From positions 1 through 64,000 of the forward strand of contig CAZBRO010000016.1 in assembly GCA_964494505.1 (NCBI GenBank): a stretch of 64,000 nt of DNA, written 5' to 3'. The DNA is from CAIYRG01 sp964494505. Its GTDB lineage: Bacteria; Pseudomonadota; Alphaproteobacteria; Micropepsales; Micropepsaceae. Shown here piece by piece: positions 1 through 7,310 of this stretch. The notes beneath the pieces were generated by a model. It worked only from the letters and a program-made list of their open reading frames with translations, was not told the origin of the DNA and searched no databases. The translations under genes were made by a program, and so were the position numbers. Position 1 is the first letter of the stretch. Every line of letters begins with the position of its first letter.

Positions 1-83
1 CATGTTGTTCTTGGCTTCAACTCGTTACTGGCTCAAATTTGTCCACGCGGCCTAGCAGATTATAGATTCGAGTGTGGTTTCGG

Positions 84-133
84 ATTTGAAGTTCCTAACC
101 GTGGATGCCAGATTGGTCTTAGGAACTTCAAAT
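84..133. repeat. Long inverted repeat upstream of the deacetylase operon
   Basis: Two 16-nt arms that are exact reverse complements (left begins GATTTGAAGTTCC, right ends GGAACTTCAAATC) are separated by about 20 nt. Flanking GTGTGGT and ACCACAC extend the pairing with a small bulge. It ends about 64 nt before the chosen start of the first gene. It could be an operator for a dimeric regulator or an mRNA hairpin; no U-tract follows, so a terminator is unlikely. Confidence 0.7.
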
Positions 134-196
134 CCACCACACGAGTGCCTCTCAAGGGCTCTATATCACGGCACACGAAAACCGGGACGCACGAAC

Positions 197-1015
197 ATGG
201 ATTGGCTTTGGCCGGGCGGAAAACCCATTGCGGTGATCTTCAATGTCTGCCTCGAGGCGTGGTCGGACGGAAAGGCGCCCGGCATCAGTCCCATGGGAAA
301 CCCGCTTCCCCCCGGCGCGCTGGATACGATGGCGATTTCCTGGGCCTCCTACGGGGTGAAGCAGGGGATTTACCGCTTGATGGATGTGCTCGCCGCGCAT
401 GGGGCGAAGGCGAGCATGATGACAAGCGCCATCATCGCCGAACGCGCGCGCGACACCGTGAAAGCGGTTGCCGATGCGGGGCACGAGGTCTTGTCCCATT
501 CCTACACCATGGATGTGGTCCCGGCGCTGCTTTCGCTCGAAGAGAACAAGCAGAACATCGCGCGTTGCACGTCGCTGCTGCGGGATGCGTCGGGCAAGCC
601 GGTGCGGGGATGGCTTTCTCCGCGCGGCACGTCCGGGCCCGACCTGCCGCGATTGCTCGCGGAGGCCGGTTACACCTGGTATGGCGATGTGTTCGACGAC
701 GATCTGCCTTATGTGCAGCGCTATGGCGATTTGAAGATCGTGGCGATTCCCCTGGCCACCGACGTGAACGACATGCCGTTCATGAAATACGGCAATCCGC
801 CGAAGCTCATGCTGGAATCGTTCGAGGAAAATCTGGCGATTGCTCGGCACGCCGCGGGGCCGCAGGTGATCGACGTGACCGTGCATGCCCACATTTTCGG
901 CCATCCTCGGGGTGCGCATTATTTCGGCAAGATCGTCGCGAGCGCAGTAGCGGCATCCGATGTTTGGATCGGGACGCGGGCAGCCATCGCCGAATTCATG
1001 CTGAAGAACGCATGA
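197..1015 (+). CDS. Polysaccharide deacetylase-fold (NodB/PuuE-like) hydrolase
   Basis: A 272-aa protein with the NodB-like carbohydrate esterase fold: an N-terminal FNVCLEAW strand, a GHEVLSHSY segment (about 93-101) like the H-x3-H metal motif, and a late HAHIFGH segment. It has no signal peptide, so it probably acts in the cytoplasm. Cytoplasmic members related to PuuE/allantoinase hydrolyse C-N bonds of small molecules rather than polysaccharide. I chose ATG 197 (MDWLWPGGK) because upstream in-frame codons enter the inverted repeat and do not look like protein. Its stop overlaps the aldehyde dehydrogenase start (ATGA). The operon context suggests small-molecule catabolism; the substrate is unknown. 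Confidence 0.8.
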   Translation: MDWLWPGGKPIAVIFNVCLEAWSDGKAPGISPMGNPLPPGALDTMAISWASYGVKQGIYRLMDVLAAHGAKASMMTSAIIAERARDTVKAVADAGHEVLSHSYTMDVVPALLSLEENKQNIARCTSLLRDASGKPVRGWLSPRGTSGPDLPRLLAEAGYTWYGDVFDDDLPYVQRYGDLKIVAIPLATDVNDMPFMKYGNPPKLMLESFEENLAIARHAAGPQVIDVTVHAHIFGHPRGAHYFGKIVASAVAASDVWIGTRAAIAEFMLKNA

Positions 1016-2499
1016 GCGCGCCCATCCGCTATCAGGCCTTCATAGGCGGCGAATTCGTAGACGCCGCGGACGGCCGCGTGTTCGAAAGCGAGGACCCGTT
1101 TTCCGGCGATAATTGGGCGCTCATCCCGCGCTGTTCGGCGGCCGATGTGGACCGCGCGGTGGAAGCAGCCCATACGGCGTTCATCAGCGGCGCGTGGCCC
1201 GCGCTGACGGCGAGCGCGCGCGGGAGCCTGCTGTGCAAGCTCGCCGATCTGATCGCCGAGAATGCGCAAGCGCTCGCCGACATCGAAGTCAAGGACAACG
1301 GCAAGCTGATGGCCGAGATGGGCGCACAGACCCGTTACGCCGCGCAATGGTTTCGTTATTTCGGCGGGCTGGCGGACAAGATCGAAGGCAGCGTCATCCC
1401 CATCGACAAGCCCGACATGCTGAACTTCACGCGGCGCGAACCGCTGGGCGTGGTGGCGGCAATCGTGCCGTGGAATTCGCCGCTGCTGCTGATGACGTGG
1501 AAGATCGCGCCCGCGCTTGCGGCCGGCAACACGGTCGTCGTGAAGCCGTCGGAATTCACTTCGGCCTCCGCGCTCGAATTCGCAAAGCTCGTGCAGAAAT
1601 GCGGGTTCCCGCCGGGTGTGTTCAACGTGGTCACCGGCTTCGGGCCGGAAGCGGGCGAGCCGCTTGCCGTCCATCCCAAGGTGGCGAAGGTCGCCTTCAC
1701 GGGTGGCGATCAATCCGGCCGGCGCGTGTATCAGGCGGCCGCGGGGCAACTGAAGCCGGTGGTGCTCGAACTCGGCGGCAAGTCGCCCAACATCGTGTTC
1801 GACGATTGCGTCATGGAGGACGCGATCAAGGGCGCAGTGTCCGGCATCTTCGCAGCCTCGGGACAGACTTGCATCGCAGGCTCGCGTCTGCTGGTGCAGG
1901 ACACGATCCACACCGAATTCGTCGACAGACTTGTGCGGTTTGCCGCGACCGCAAAGCTCGGAGACCCGCGGGCTCCCGCCACGCAGGTGGGTCCGATCAC
2001 AACGCATCCGCAAGCCAGGAAGGTGCTCGACTACATCGGCATCGGCCAGAGCGAAGGCGCGGAGTTGGTGCTTGGCGGGAAAACGGCTGACGTGGAGGGT
2101 TCGAAATCGGGCCTCTTCGTGCAGCCCTCGATCTTCGCGGGCGTCAACAATCGCATGCGCATTGCGCAGGAGGAAATCTTCGGCCCGGTGCTGAGCGTGA
2201 TCCCTTTCCACGACCAAGACGAGGCCCTCGTCATCGCCAACGACACGCTCTATGGGCTGGCGGCCGGTGTCTGGACCCAGAACATGCGCCGCGCGGTCGC
2301 CATGTCGAACCGCTTGCGTGCCGGCACCGTGTGGGTGAACACCTATCGCGCGGTCAGCTATATGTCGCCGTTCGGCGGCTTCAAGATGAGCGGCTTCGGC
2401 CGCGAGAACGGCCAGCACGCCATCGACGAATATCTGCAGACCAAGAGCGTGTGGATCAACACCGCCGCGGACGTGCCCAATCCCTTCACGATGCGCTGA
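1012..2499 (+). CDS. NAD(P)-dependent aldehyde dehydrogenase
   Basis: A 495-aa protein, the usual length for the ALDH superfamily. Visible motifs are PWNSPLL with Asn154, the general-base region ELGGKSPN with Glu253, the nucleophile region SGQTCIAGSR with Cys287, and EEIFGPVLSV near the C-terminus. It oxidises an aldehyde to the acid in the cytoplasm. The start ATG overlaps the upstream stop by 4 nt, so the genes are probably translationally coupled. The next genes encode a TPP-dependent 2-oxoacid decarboxylase, whose aldehyde product is the obvious candidate substrate; that link is inference. A long reading frame continues upstream of this start but it is antisense-quality sequence overlapping the deacetylase gene. 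Confidence 0.93.
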   Translation: MSAPIRYQAFIGGEFVDAADGRVFESEDPFSGDNWALIPRCSAADVDRAVEAAHTAFISGAWPALTASARGSLLCKLADLIAENAQALADIEVKDNGKLMAEMGAQTRYAAQWFRYFGGLADKIEGSVIPIDKPDMLNFTRREPLGVVAAIVPWNSPLLLMTWKIAPALAAGNTVVVKPSEFTSASALEFAKLVQKCGFPPGVFNVVTGFGPEAGEPLAVHPKVAKVAFTGGDQSGRRVYQAAAGQLKPVVLELGGKSPNIVFDDCVMEDAIKGAVSGIFAASGQTCIAGSRLLVQDTIHTEFVDRLVRFAATAKLGDPRAPATQVGPITTHPQARKVLDYIGIGQSEGAELVLGGKTADVEGSKSGLFVQPSIFAGVNNRMRIAQEEIFGPVLSVIPFHDQDEALVIANDTLYGLAAGVWTQNMRRAVAMSNRLRAGTVWVNTYRAVSYMSPFGGFKMSGFGRENGQHAIDEYLQTKSVWINTAADVPNPFTMR

Positions 2500-2531
2500 T
2501 ATGTTATTGCATTCTCGGACATTGGGCTGTT

Positions 2532-2660
2532 CCATCTCCCCCCTCCGGCCCTTCTGGCCACCTCCCCCGCAGGCGGGGGAGGAAAAATCGTGCAGCGTTT
2601 CTTCTTTCCTCCCCCGCGTGCGGGGGAGGTGCTGAGCGTAGCGAAGCGGAGGGGGGATGG
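2532..2660. repeat. Composite REP-like palindromic element
   Basis: Outer arms (CCATCTCCCCCCTCCG type on the left, CGGAGGGGGGATGG on the right) enclose two perfect 10-bp hairpins with arms CCTCCCCCGC, at 2561-2582 and 2608-2629. Such GC-rich palindromes are common dispersed repeats in alphaproteobacteria. It fills the whole gap between the aldehyde dehydrogenase and the next gene, and its right arm includes that gene's ribosome-binding site and ATG. Confidence 0.75.
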
Positions 2661-3190
2661 ACCCTTTAGTAGACAACGCTGCCACATGGCCCGATGCGAT
2701 CTACGCGCATTTCAAGCGCGCCGGGATCAGGCAGGTCGGCTATGTGCCCGACGCCGGCCACACGCGGCTGATCCAGCGCTGCATCGACGACCCCGAAATT
2801 GCCGACGTGGTGCTGACGACGGAAGAGGAGGGCGTCGGCCTTGCCGCCGGTGCGGCGCTCGGCGGGATGCGCGCGGCCCTGCTGATGCAATCGAGCGGCG
2901 TGGGCAATTGCATCAACATGTTTTCGCTGATCAAGAATTGCGGCTTCCCGTGCCTGGTGCTCGTGACCATGCGGGGCGAGTTCGGCGAGTTCAATCCTTG
3001 GCAGATTCCGATGGGGGCGATCACGGAGGAATCGTTCAAGCTTGCGGGATTCCTCACCTACCGCATCGATCATCCCGACGACGTGGACGACGTGGTGGGA
3101 GCTGCCTGCGACATGGCGTTCGACGGCAATGTGGCAATCGCCGTGCTGCTTTCGCAACGGCTGATCGGCCGCAAGGTCTGGAGCAAATAA
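2657..3190 (+). CDS. TPP-dependent 2-oxoacid decarboxylase, alpha (PYR-domain) subunit, ComD-like
   Basis: A 177-aa protein resembling the N-terminal TPP-binding (PYR) domain of split sulfopyruvate or phosphonopyruvate decarboxylases: VGYVPDAGH near residue 28, the activating-Glu region TTEEEGVGLAAGAALGG, and QSSGVGNCIN. It needs the PP-domain subunit encoded directly downstream, whose ATG shares one base with this stop (TAATG). The ATG at 2657 is preceded by GGAGGGGGG, which is part of the right arm of a palindromic repeat. Homology-like sequence only begins about ten residues in. The substrate may be phosphonopyruvate, sulfopyruvate or another 2-oxoacid; I cannot tell which. Confidence 0.85.
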   Translation: MDPLVDNAATWPDAIYAHFKRAGIRQVGYVPDAGHTRLIQRCIDDPEIADVVLTTEEEGVGLAAGAALGGMRAALLMQSSGVGNCINMFSLIKNCGFPCLVLVTMRGEFGEFNPWQIPMGAITEESFKLAGFLTYRIDHPDDVDDVVGAACDMAFDGNVAIAVLLSQRLIGRKVWSK

Positions 3191-3756
3191 TGCTCGATCG
3201 CCGCGAACTGGTGAAGGAATTGCTGGTGGAGCGCGACGGTCTTCTGGTCGTCAGCGGACTCGGCGCGCCGACCTATGACGTGGCGGCGGCGGGCGATCAT
3301 CCGCTGAATTTCTATCTCTGGGGCGCGATGGGAAGTGCTGCCATGATCGGCTTAGGCCTTGCGCTGGCGCGGCCGCACGCGCGGGTTGCGGTGATCACGG
3401 GCGATGGCGAAATGTTGATGGGCTTGGGGAGCCTCGCGACCATCGGCGTCAAGCAGCCGCACAATCTTGTCCTTGTGGTGTTGGACAATCGGCATTATGG
3501 CGAGACCGGCATGCAGGCTAGCCACACCAATTCGGGAATCGATCTGACGGCAATCGCGAAAGCCTGCCGCTTCGCGGAGGCGCGCGCGATTTCGTCAGAG
3601 GCCGAACTTGGCGGCGTGCGCCGGCTGCTGCATGCGGGTGCCGGGCCCATCTTCATTCAGGCGCAGGTGGAAGCCGAGAATCTGCCGCGCGTGCTGCCGA
3701 CCCGCGACGGCAACGAGATACGCGTCCGCTTCATGCAGGCGCTGGCGAAGATATGA
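3190..3756 (+). CDS. TPP-dependent 2-oxoacid decarboxylase, beta (PP-domain) subunit, ComE-like
   Basis: A 188-aa protein carrying the diphosphate/Mg-binding TPP motif: GDGEMLMGLGSL followed about 25 residues later by LDNRHYGETG. An N-terminal LWGAMGSAAMIGLGLALA segment is typical of ComE/phosphonopyruvate decarboxylase beta halves. With the preceding PYR subunit it makes a complete decarboxylase active site at the subunit interface, releasing CO2 and an aldehyde. Start and stop overlap neighbours on both sides (TAATG upstream, ATGA into folD), which indicates one transcript. A longer frame continues upstream through the alpha gene in another phase and is not coding. Confidence 0.88.
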   Translation: MLDRRELVKELLVERDGLLVVSGLGAPTYDVAAAGDHPLNFYLWGAMGSAAMIGLGLALARPHARVAVITGDGEMLMGLGSLATIGVKQPHNLVLVVLDNRHYGETGMQASHTNSGIDLTAIAKACRFAEARAISSEAELGGVRRLLHAGAGPIFIQAQVEAENLPRVLPTRDGNEIRVRFMQALAKI

Positions 3757-4649
3757 CCGCCAAGATCATCGACGGTCTGGCTATCGCGCGTGAGGTGCGC
3801 GTGGGGATCGCCGCGCGGGCGGAAGTGCTGCGCGCACGCGGGATCACGCCCGCCCTCAGTCTGATCCGGGTCGGCGACGATCCGGCGTCCGGCGTCTATG
3901 TGCGCAACAAGGTGCGCGCCTGCGCCGATGTCGGCATTCAGTCGGAAGTGGTGCGGCTTCCGGCGGATGTGAGCGAGGAGGCGCTGCTCGATCGCATTCG
4001 GACGCTGAACGAGAATCCGGCGATCCACGGCATTCTGGTGCAGCTTCCGCTGCCGGCCCATATCATGCCGCGGCATGTGCTGGAGACCATCGCGGTCGAG
4101 AAGGACGTCGACGGCTTCCATCTTTACAATGTCGGGGGCCTGGTCATCGGTCAGACCGTATTTCCGCCCTGCACGCCCTACGGGGTGCAGAAGATCCTGG
4201 AACACGAAGGCATCGAACTGGAAGGCAAGAACGTCACCGTGGTGGGCGCGAGCAACATCGTCGGCAAGCCGCTGGCGCTGATGCTGATGCAGCGCGAGGC
4301 GACGGTCGCCATCTGCCATGCCAAGACCCGCGATCTTGCCCAATACACCATCCTTGCCGACATTCTGGTGGTGGCCGCGGGCAAGCCCAATCTGATCACG
4401 GCGCCCATGGTGCACACCGGAGCGGTGGTGATCGATGTCGGGATCAATTTTCTCCCCGATGGGCGGCTGGTCGGCGATGTCGATTTCGAAGGCGTGAAGG
4501 AGAAGGCCTCCTTCATCACTCCGGTTCCGGGCGGCGTCGGGCCTATGACCGTGACCATGCTGCTCGAAAACACGGTGGGCGCGGCCGAACGCGCGGCGGG
4601 GTTCCGGCAGGTTCCGGCGGGCCAATTCGAGTCGCCTCTGCCGGTGTGA
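3753..4649 (+). CDS. folD: Bifunctional methylene-THF dehydrogenase / methenyl-THF cyclohydrolase
   Basis: A 298-aa protein of typical FolD length. It has YVRNKVRACADVG near residue 50 with the catalytic Lys, the PLPAHI substrate segment, the NADP-binding VVGASNIVGKPLALML, and the signature PGGVGPMTVTMLLENT near the C-terminus. It interconverts 5,10-methylene-THF, methenyl-THF and 10-formyl-THF in the cytoplasm. Its ATGA overlap with the decarboxylase beta subunit places it as last gene of the operon. FolD is usually a lone housekeeping gene, so its place in this operon suggests that a one-carbon unit is made or used in the pathway; this is inference. Confidence 0.96.
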   Translation: MTAKIIDGLAIAREVRVGIAARAEVLRARGITPALSLIRVGDDPASGVYVRNKVRACADVGIQSEVVRLPADVSEEALLDRIRTLNENPAIHGILVQLPLPAHIMPRHVLETIAVEKDVDGFHLYNVGGLVIGQTVFPPCTPYGVQKILEHEGIELEGKNVTVVGASNIVGKPLALMLMQREATVAICHAKTRDLAQYTILADILVVAAGKPNLITAPMVHTGAVVIDVGINFLPDGRLVGDVDFEGVKEKASFITPVPGGVGPMTVTMLLENTVGAAERAAGFRQVPAGQFESPLPV

Positions 4650-4661
4650 CTGCGACGGCAA

Positions 4662-4686
4662 GGAACTTAATTCCGCCGGAAAGGTT
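4662..4686 (+). promoter_or_regulatory. Candidate EcfG-type general-stress promoter
   Basis: GGAAC at 4662-4666, a 16-nt spacer, then GGTT at 4683-4686. The alphaproteobacterial EcfG consensus is GGAAC-N16/17-CGTT, so one position of the -10 differs. It lies 40 nt before the ATG of the propeller gene and just after folD, a sensible promoter position. There is no independent support. Confidence 0.35.
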
Positions 4687-4726
4687 GGCTAAGTTTTCGC
4701 CTCGTCTGATTCGGAAAAATAACGCC

Positions 4727-5929
4727 ATGCGCGCTTTACGCCGTCTGCCGCTCCTCACCGGCGCTTCGCTTCTCGCAACGACGCTTGCCGCAAGCGCAGC
4801 CCCTGCGCCCGCGGTGCAGACCGCTCCCGGCATGCCGCCGGTGGTGGATGCGAGCAATGTTTACAGCGAGGCGGGTGCCGGAAAGCTCAGTCCGGCGACG
4901 GCCGGTGCGCTCTCGCGCGTGTACGTGCCCAACGTCAAATCGGGCGATGTCTATGTGATCGACCCCGCGACGTACAAGGTCGTGGATCATTACGACGTTG
5001 GCGGTAATCCGCAGCACATCATCCCGTCATGGGATTTGAAGACGCTTTGGGTCGCGGGCTCCGCCGAGCGCAAATTGCCGGGAATCCTAACCCCCATCGA
5101 TCCGACGACGGGCAAACCGGGCACGACCGTCAAGGTGCCCGATGCCTACAACCTCTATTTCACCCCGGACGGGAGTTCGGCCATCGTGGTCGCCGAGGCG
5201 CTGAAGCGGCTCGAATTCCGCGATCCCCACACCATGGCGCTGCAATCGACGCTGGCGACGCCGCAATGCGTGGGCGTCAACCACGCCGATTATTCCATGG
5301 ACGGCAAATACGCCATCTTCACCTGCGAATTTGCGGGCGGCGGGCTCGCCAAGATCGACATGGTGGCCAAGAAGGTCATCGGCTACCTCAAGCTGACCAG
5401 GCAGGGCGTCCCCGGCATGCCGGCCATGAACATGAAAATGGACAGCATGCCTCAGGACATTCGCATCGCGCCCGATGGCAAGCTGTTCTACGTCGCGGAC
5501 ATGGATGCGGACGGCATCTATCTGGTGGACGGCGATCTGTTTCGGATCGTCGGCTTCATTCCGACCGGCCGCGGCTCGCACGGCCTTTATCCCAGCCGCG
5601 ACGGCAAGAAGCTCTATGTCACCAACCGCGGCACCCATATGGGCGATACCAAGCCGCACGGCGAGGGCAGCATCTCGGTGATCGATTTCGCCACCCGCAA
5701 GGTGGAGAAGACCTGGAAGATTCCCGGCGGCGGCAGTCCCGACATGGGCAATGTCAGCGCCGACGGAAAGACGCTGTGGCTGTCGGGGCGGTTCGACAAG
5801 GTGGCCTATGCCATCGACACGACGACGGGAGACGTGAAGCAGATTCCGGTCGGCACCGAGCCGCACGGTTTGACGGTATGGCCGCTGCCGGGGCGCTATT
5901 CCCTCGGCCATACGGGGAACATGCGGTAG
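4727..5929 (+). CDS. Secreted YncE-like beta-propeller protein
   Basis: A 400-aa protein with an N-terminal signal peptide (RRLPLLTGASLLATTLAASAA) followed by repeated propeller blades such as VYVPNVKSGDVYVIDP, IRIAPDGKLFYVADMDADG and LYPSRDGKKLYVTNRG. It resembles the YVTN/cytochrome d1-like superfamily, whose members act in the periplasm with often unknown ligands. A Met-rich stretch (MPAMNMKMDSM, about residues 228-238) is notable and might bind metal. I chose ATG 4727 because the signal peptide begins there; the frame is open from 4646. It is probably transcribed apart from folD, with a possible stress promoter just upstream. Confidence 0.75.
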   Translation: MRALRRLPLLTGASLLATTLAASAAPAPAVQTAPGMPPVVDASNVYSEAGAGKLSPATAGALSRVYVPNVKSGDVYVIDPATYKVVDHYDVGGNPQHIIPSWDLKTLWVAGSAERKLPGILTPIDPTTGKPGTTVKVPDAYNLYFTPDGSSAIVVAEALKRLEFRDPHTMALQSTLATPQCVGVNHADYSMDGKYAIFTCEFAGGGLAKIDMVAKKVIGYLKLTRQGVPGMPAMNMKMDSMPQDIRIAPDGKLFYVADMDADGIYLVDGDLFRIVGFIPTGRGSHGLYPSRDGKKLYVTNRGTHMGDTKPHGEGSISVIDFATRKVEKTWKIPGGGSPDMGNVSADGKTLWLSGRFDKVAYAIDTTTGDVKQIPVGTEPHGLTVWPLPGRYSLGHTGNMR

Positions 5930-5939
5930 GCCATTTCGC

Positions 5940-5994
5940 TGTCGCGTGCTTCGACAGGCTCATCCTTCGACAGGCTCAGGATGAGGAAGAATGT
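5940..5994. repeat. Dispersed-type repeat with CTTCGACAGGCTCA units
   Basis: CTTCGACAGGCTCA occurs twice about 18 nt apart, and CTCATCC pairs with GGATGAG to form a hairpin. This repeat type is recalled from many sphingomonad and related alphaproteobacterial intergenic regions. It lies between the convergent propeller gene and copD and may help to separate their transcripts. Confidence 0.6.
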
Positions 5995-5999
5995 CGTCC

Positions 6000-6914
6000 C
6001 TAACCCCGCGCGGTGGGGGAGAGGGTCCCGAGCCAGCCGACGGCCAACAGCACGAATCCGGCAAGGGCGGTTTCGACAAATACGCTCGCCCACAGCATTC
6101 GCATCGGGACCTCCAAATCGCCATATGACTGAAGGGCGGAGGCAAGCCGTGGCGTCAGCCAGAAACGGTTCGCGGCGGCCAGGAGCAGCATCGCGCCGAA
6201 CAGCACCAGCTTCGTCAGCAGAACTTGACCGTAGAGTGTGCTGAATCCCGCCAGGAAGCCAGGGTTGAAAACCCCGGTCAGGATCAAAGTGGCGACCACG
6301 GCCGTGCCGATCCCTGAAAACTGCTTCAGGGCGTGGTGGAGCAGCGTAAGATCGTCACGCCGCAACTCCCGGAGGGCAACCGTAACCATGCGGGCGAGAA
6401 TGACGAGGGCTCCAATCCAAATGCCGGCGGCCGCAAGATGGAACATGTCGAGCAGACGGTGCGGCAGGCCCGCCCGCGTATCGTCGGCGCCCGCGTGCCC
6501 GGTGAAGGCAATGCTCCCAAGCAATAAGAGCGAACCCACCAGCACGGCGTAATATCGCGGCGCGGCGATCCGCCTGCTCGCGAGCGGCAGGATCAAAGCG
6601 GCGGCGAGCCCCAGCCGCACCGCCCAGACGCGGCCGAAATCGGTGTTCAGGATCACGATGGAAAGCACCGAAGGGTCCGCGACACCTTCCATGCTGCCGC
6701 TCATGCCGGCGGTGGTGAAGGCGAACCACGCGATCCCGCTCAGGAGCGCAAGCAGCGCTGAGGCGCGCATCAGCCCAAGCAGCCAAGGCGGCACAGGCTG
6801 TTTGCCTGGCCGCCAGTGCACGAATCCATAAAGCGGAAAGACGGCGCCTCCGAAAAGCACCGACAGAGCCAGATAATGCAGAAAGCGCGAGGCGATCAGC
6901 CCCGCTGCAATCAC
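6000..6914 (-). CDS. copD: Copper resistance membrane protein CopD
   Basis: A 304-aa integral membrane protein with about eight hydrophobic segments (for example LHYLALSVLFGGAVFPLYGF near the N-terminus and FVETALAGFVLLAVGWLG at the C-terminus). The pattern matches the CopD family. CopD works with periplasmic CopC in copper uptake or handling across the inner membrane. I chose the GTG at 6914 because it overlaps the copC stop (GTGA) and leads directly into the first membrane segment; an in-frame extension into copC is not protein-like. It is the last gene of the minus-strand copper operon. Confidence 0.88.
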   Translation of the reverse strand: MIAAGLIASRFLHYLALSVLFGGAVFPLYGFVHWRPGKQPVPPWLLGLMRASALLALLSGIAWFAFTTAGMSGSMEGVADPSVLSIVILNTDFGRVWAVRLGLAAALILPLASRRIAAPRYYAVLVGSLLLLGSIAFTGHAGADDTRAGLPHRLLDMFHLAAAGIWIGALVILARMVTVALRELRRDDLTLLHHALKQFSGIGTAVVATLILTGVFNPGFLAGFSTLYGQVLLTKLVLFGAMLLLAAANRFWLTPRLASALQSYGDLEVPMRMLWASVFVETALAGFVLLAVGWLGTLSPTARG

Positions 6915-7279
6915 GGCTTCACTTCGAAATTGTACTTGCCGTCGACATGGTGCGTGTCGTCGCCGACCGCGTGCCATGCCACCGTGTACTTGCCCGGCGC
7001 AAGCGCGGCAGTCAGCGGAACGATCAGCTGCGCCTTGTCGTTGGCGGCAAGGCTGGCCTCGCCGGTGCCTTGCTTCTCGCCCTTTTCATTGGTGACTTCG
7101 ACGCCCGAGAAGCCGAGCACGATGCCCTCGCTGAATTGGATGCGCAGCGCCTTGGGGGAGGCGTTCACGACGCTTCCAGGCGCAGGGCCGGCAGCCTTGA
7201 GCTGCGGGTGGGCGTCGGCGAGGGTGGCGGTGCCAAGGATGGCGACGGCCGCGATAAGTCCAGTCCTGAAGGGCGTCAT
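6911..7279 (-). CDS. copC: Periplasmic copper-binding protein CopC
   Basis: A 122-aa protein with a signal peptide ending at ADA, giving a mature N-terminus HPQLKAAGPAPGS. A histidine as first mature residue is the hallmark Cu(II) ligand of CopC. The C-terminal DDTHHVDGKYNF segment supplies the Asp and His ligands. The body is a small beta-sandwich with FSEGI and VEVTNEKG strands. A strong AAGGAG site lies just before the ATG. It sits 31 nt after the outer-membrane protein gene and overlaps copD by 4 nt, so all three are probably co-transcribed. Confidence 0.92.
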   Translation of the reverse strand: MTPFRTGLIAAVAILGTATLADAHPQLKAAGPAPGSVVNASPKALRIQFSEGIVLGFSGVEVTNEKGEKQGTGEASLAANDKAQLIVPLTAALAPGKYTVAWHAVGDDTHHVDGKYNFEVKP

Positions 7280-7310
7280 GGTGTGCTCCTTTTTGCCTGT
7301 CTGATACGCA

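Noticed and set aside
84..133. Resemblance of GAAGTTCCTA / TAGGAACTTC arms to yeast FRT recombination half-sites
   Set aside because: The spacer and outer bases differ, no recombinase gene is near, and the likeness covers only about ten bases per arm; it is a chance match.
2532..2660. The two GC hairpins as a transcription terminator inside the first operon
   Set aside because: There is no U-tract, and the same element carries the next gene's ribosome-binding site, so read-through is more likely.
161..2685. Long open frames on the minus strand under the deacetylase and aldehyde dehydrogenase genes
   Set aside because: They are Arg/His/Ala-rich, lack domains and ribosome-binding sites, and are the expected antisense frames of high-GC codon usage.
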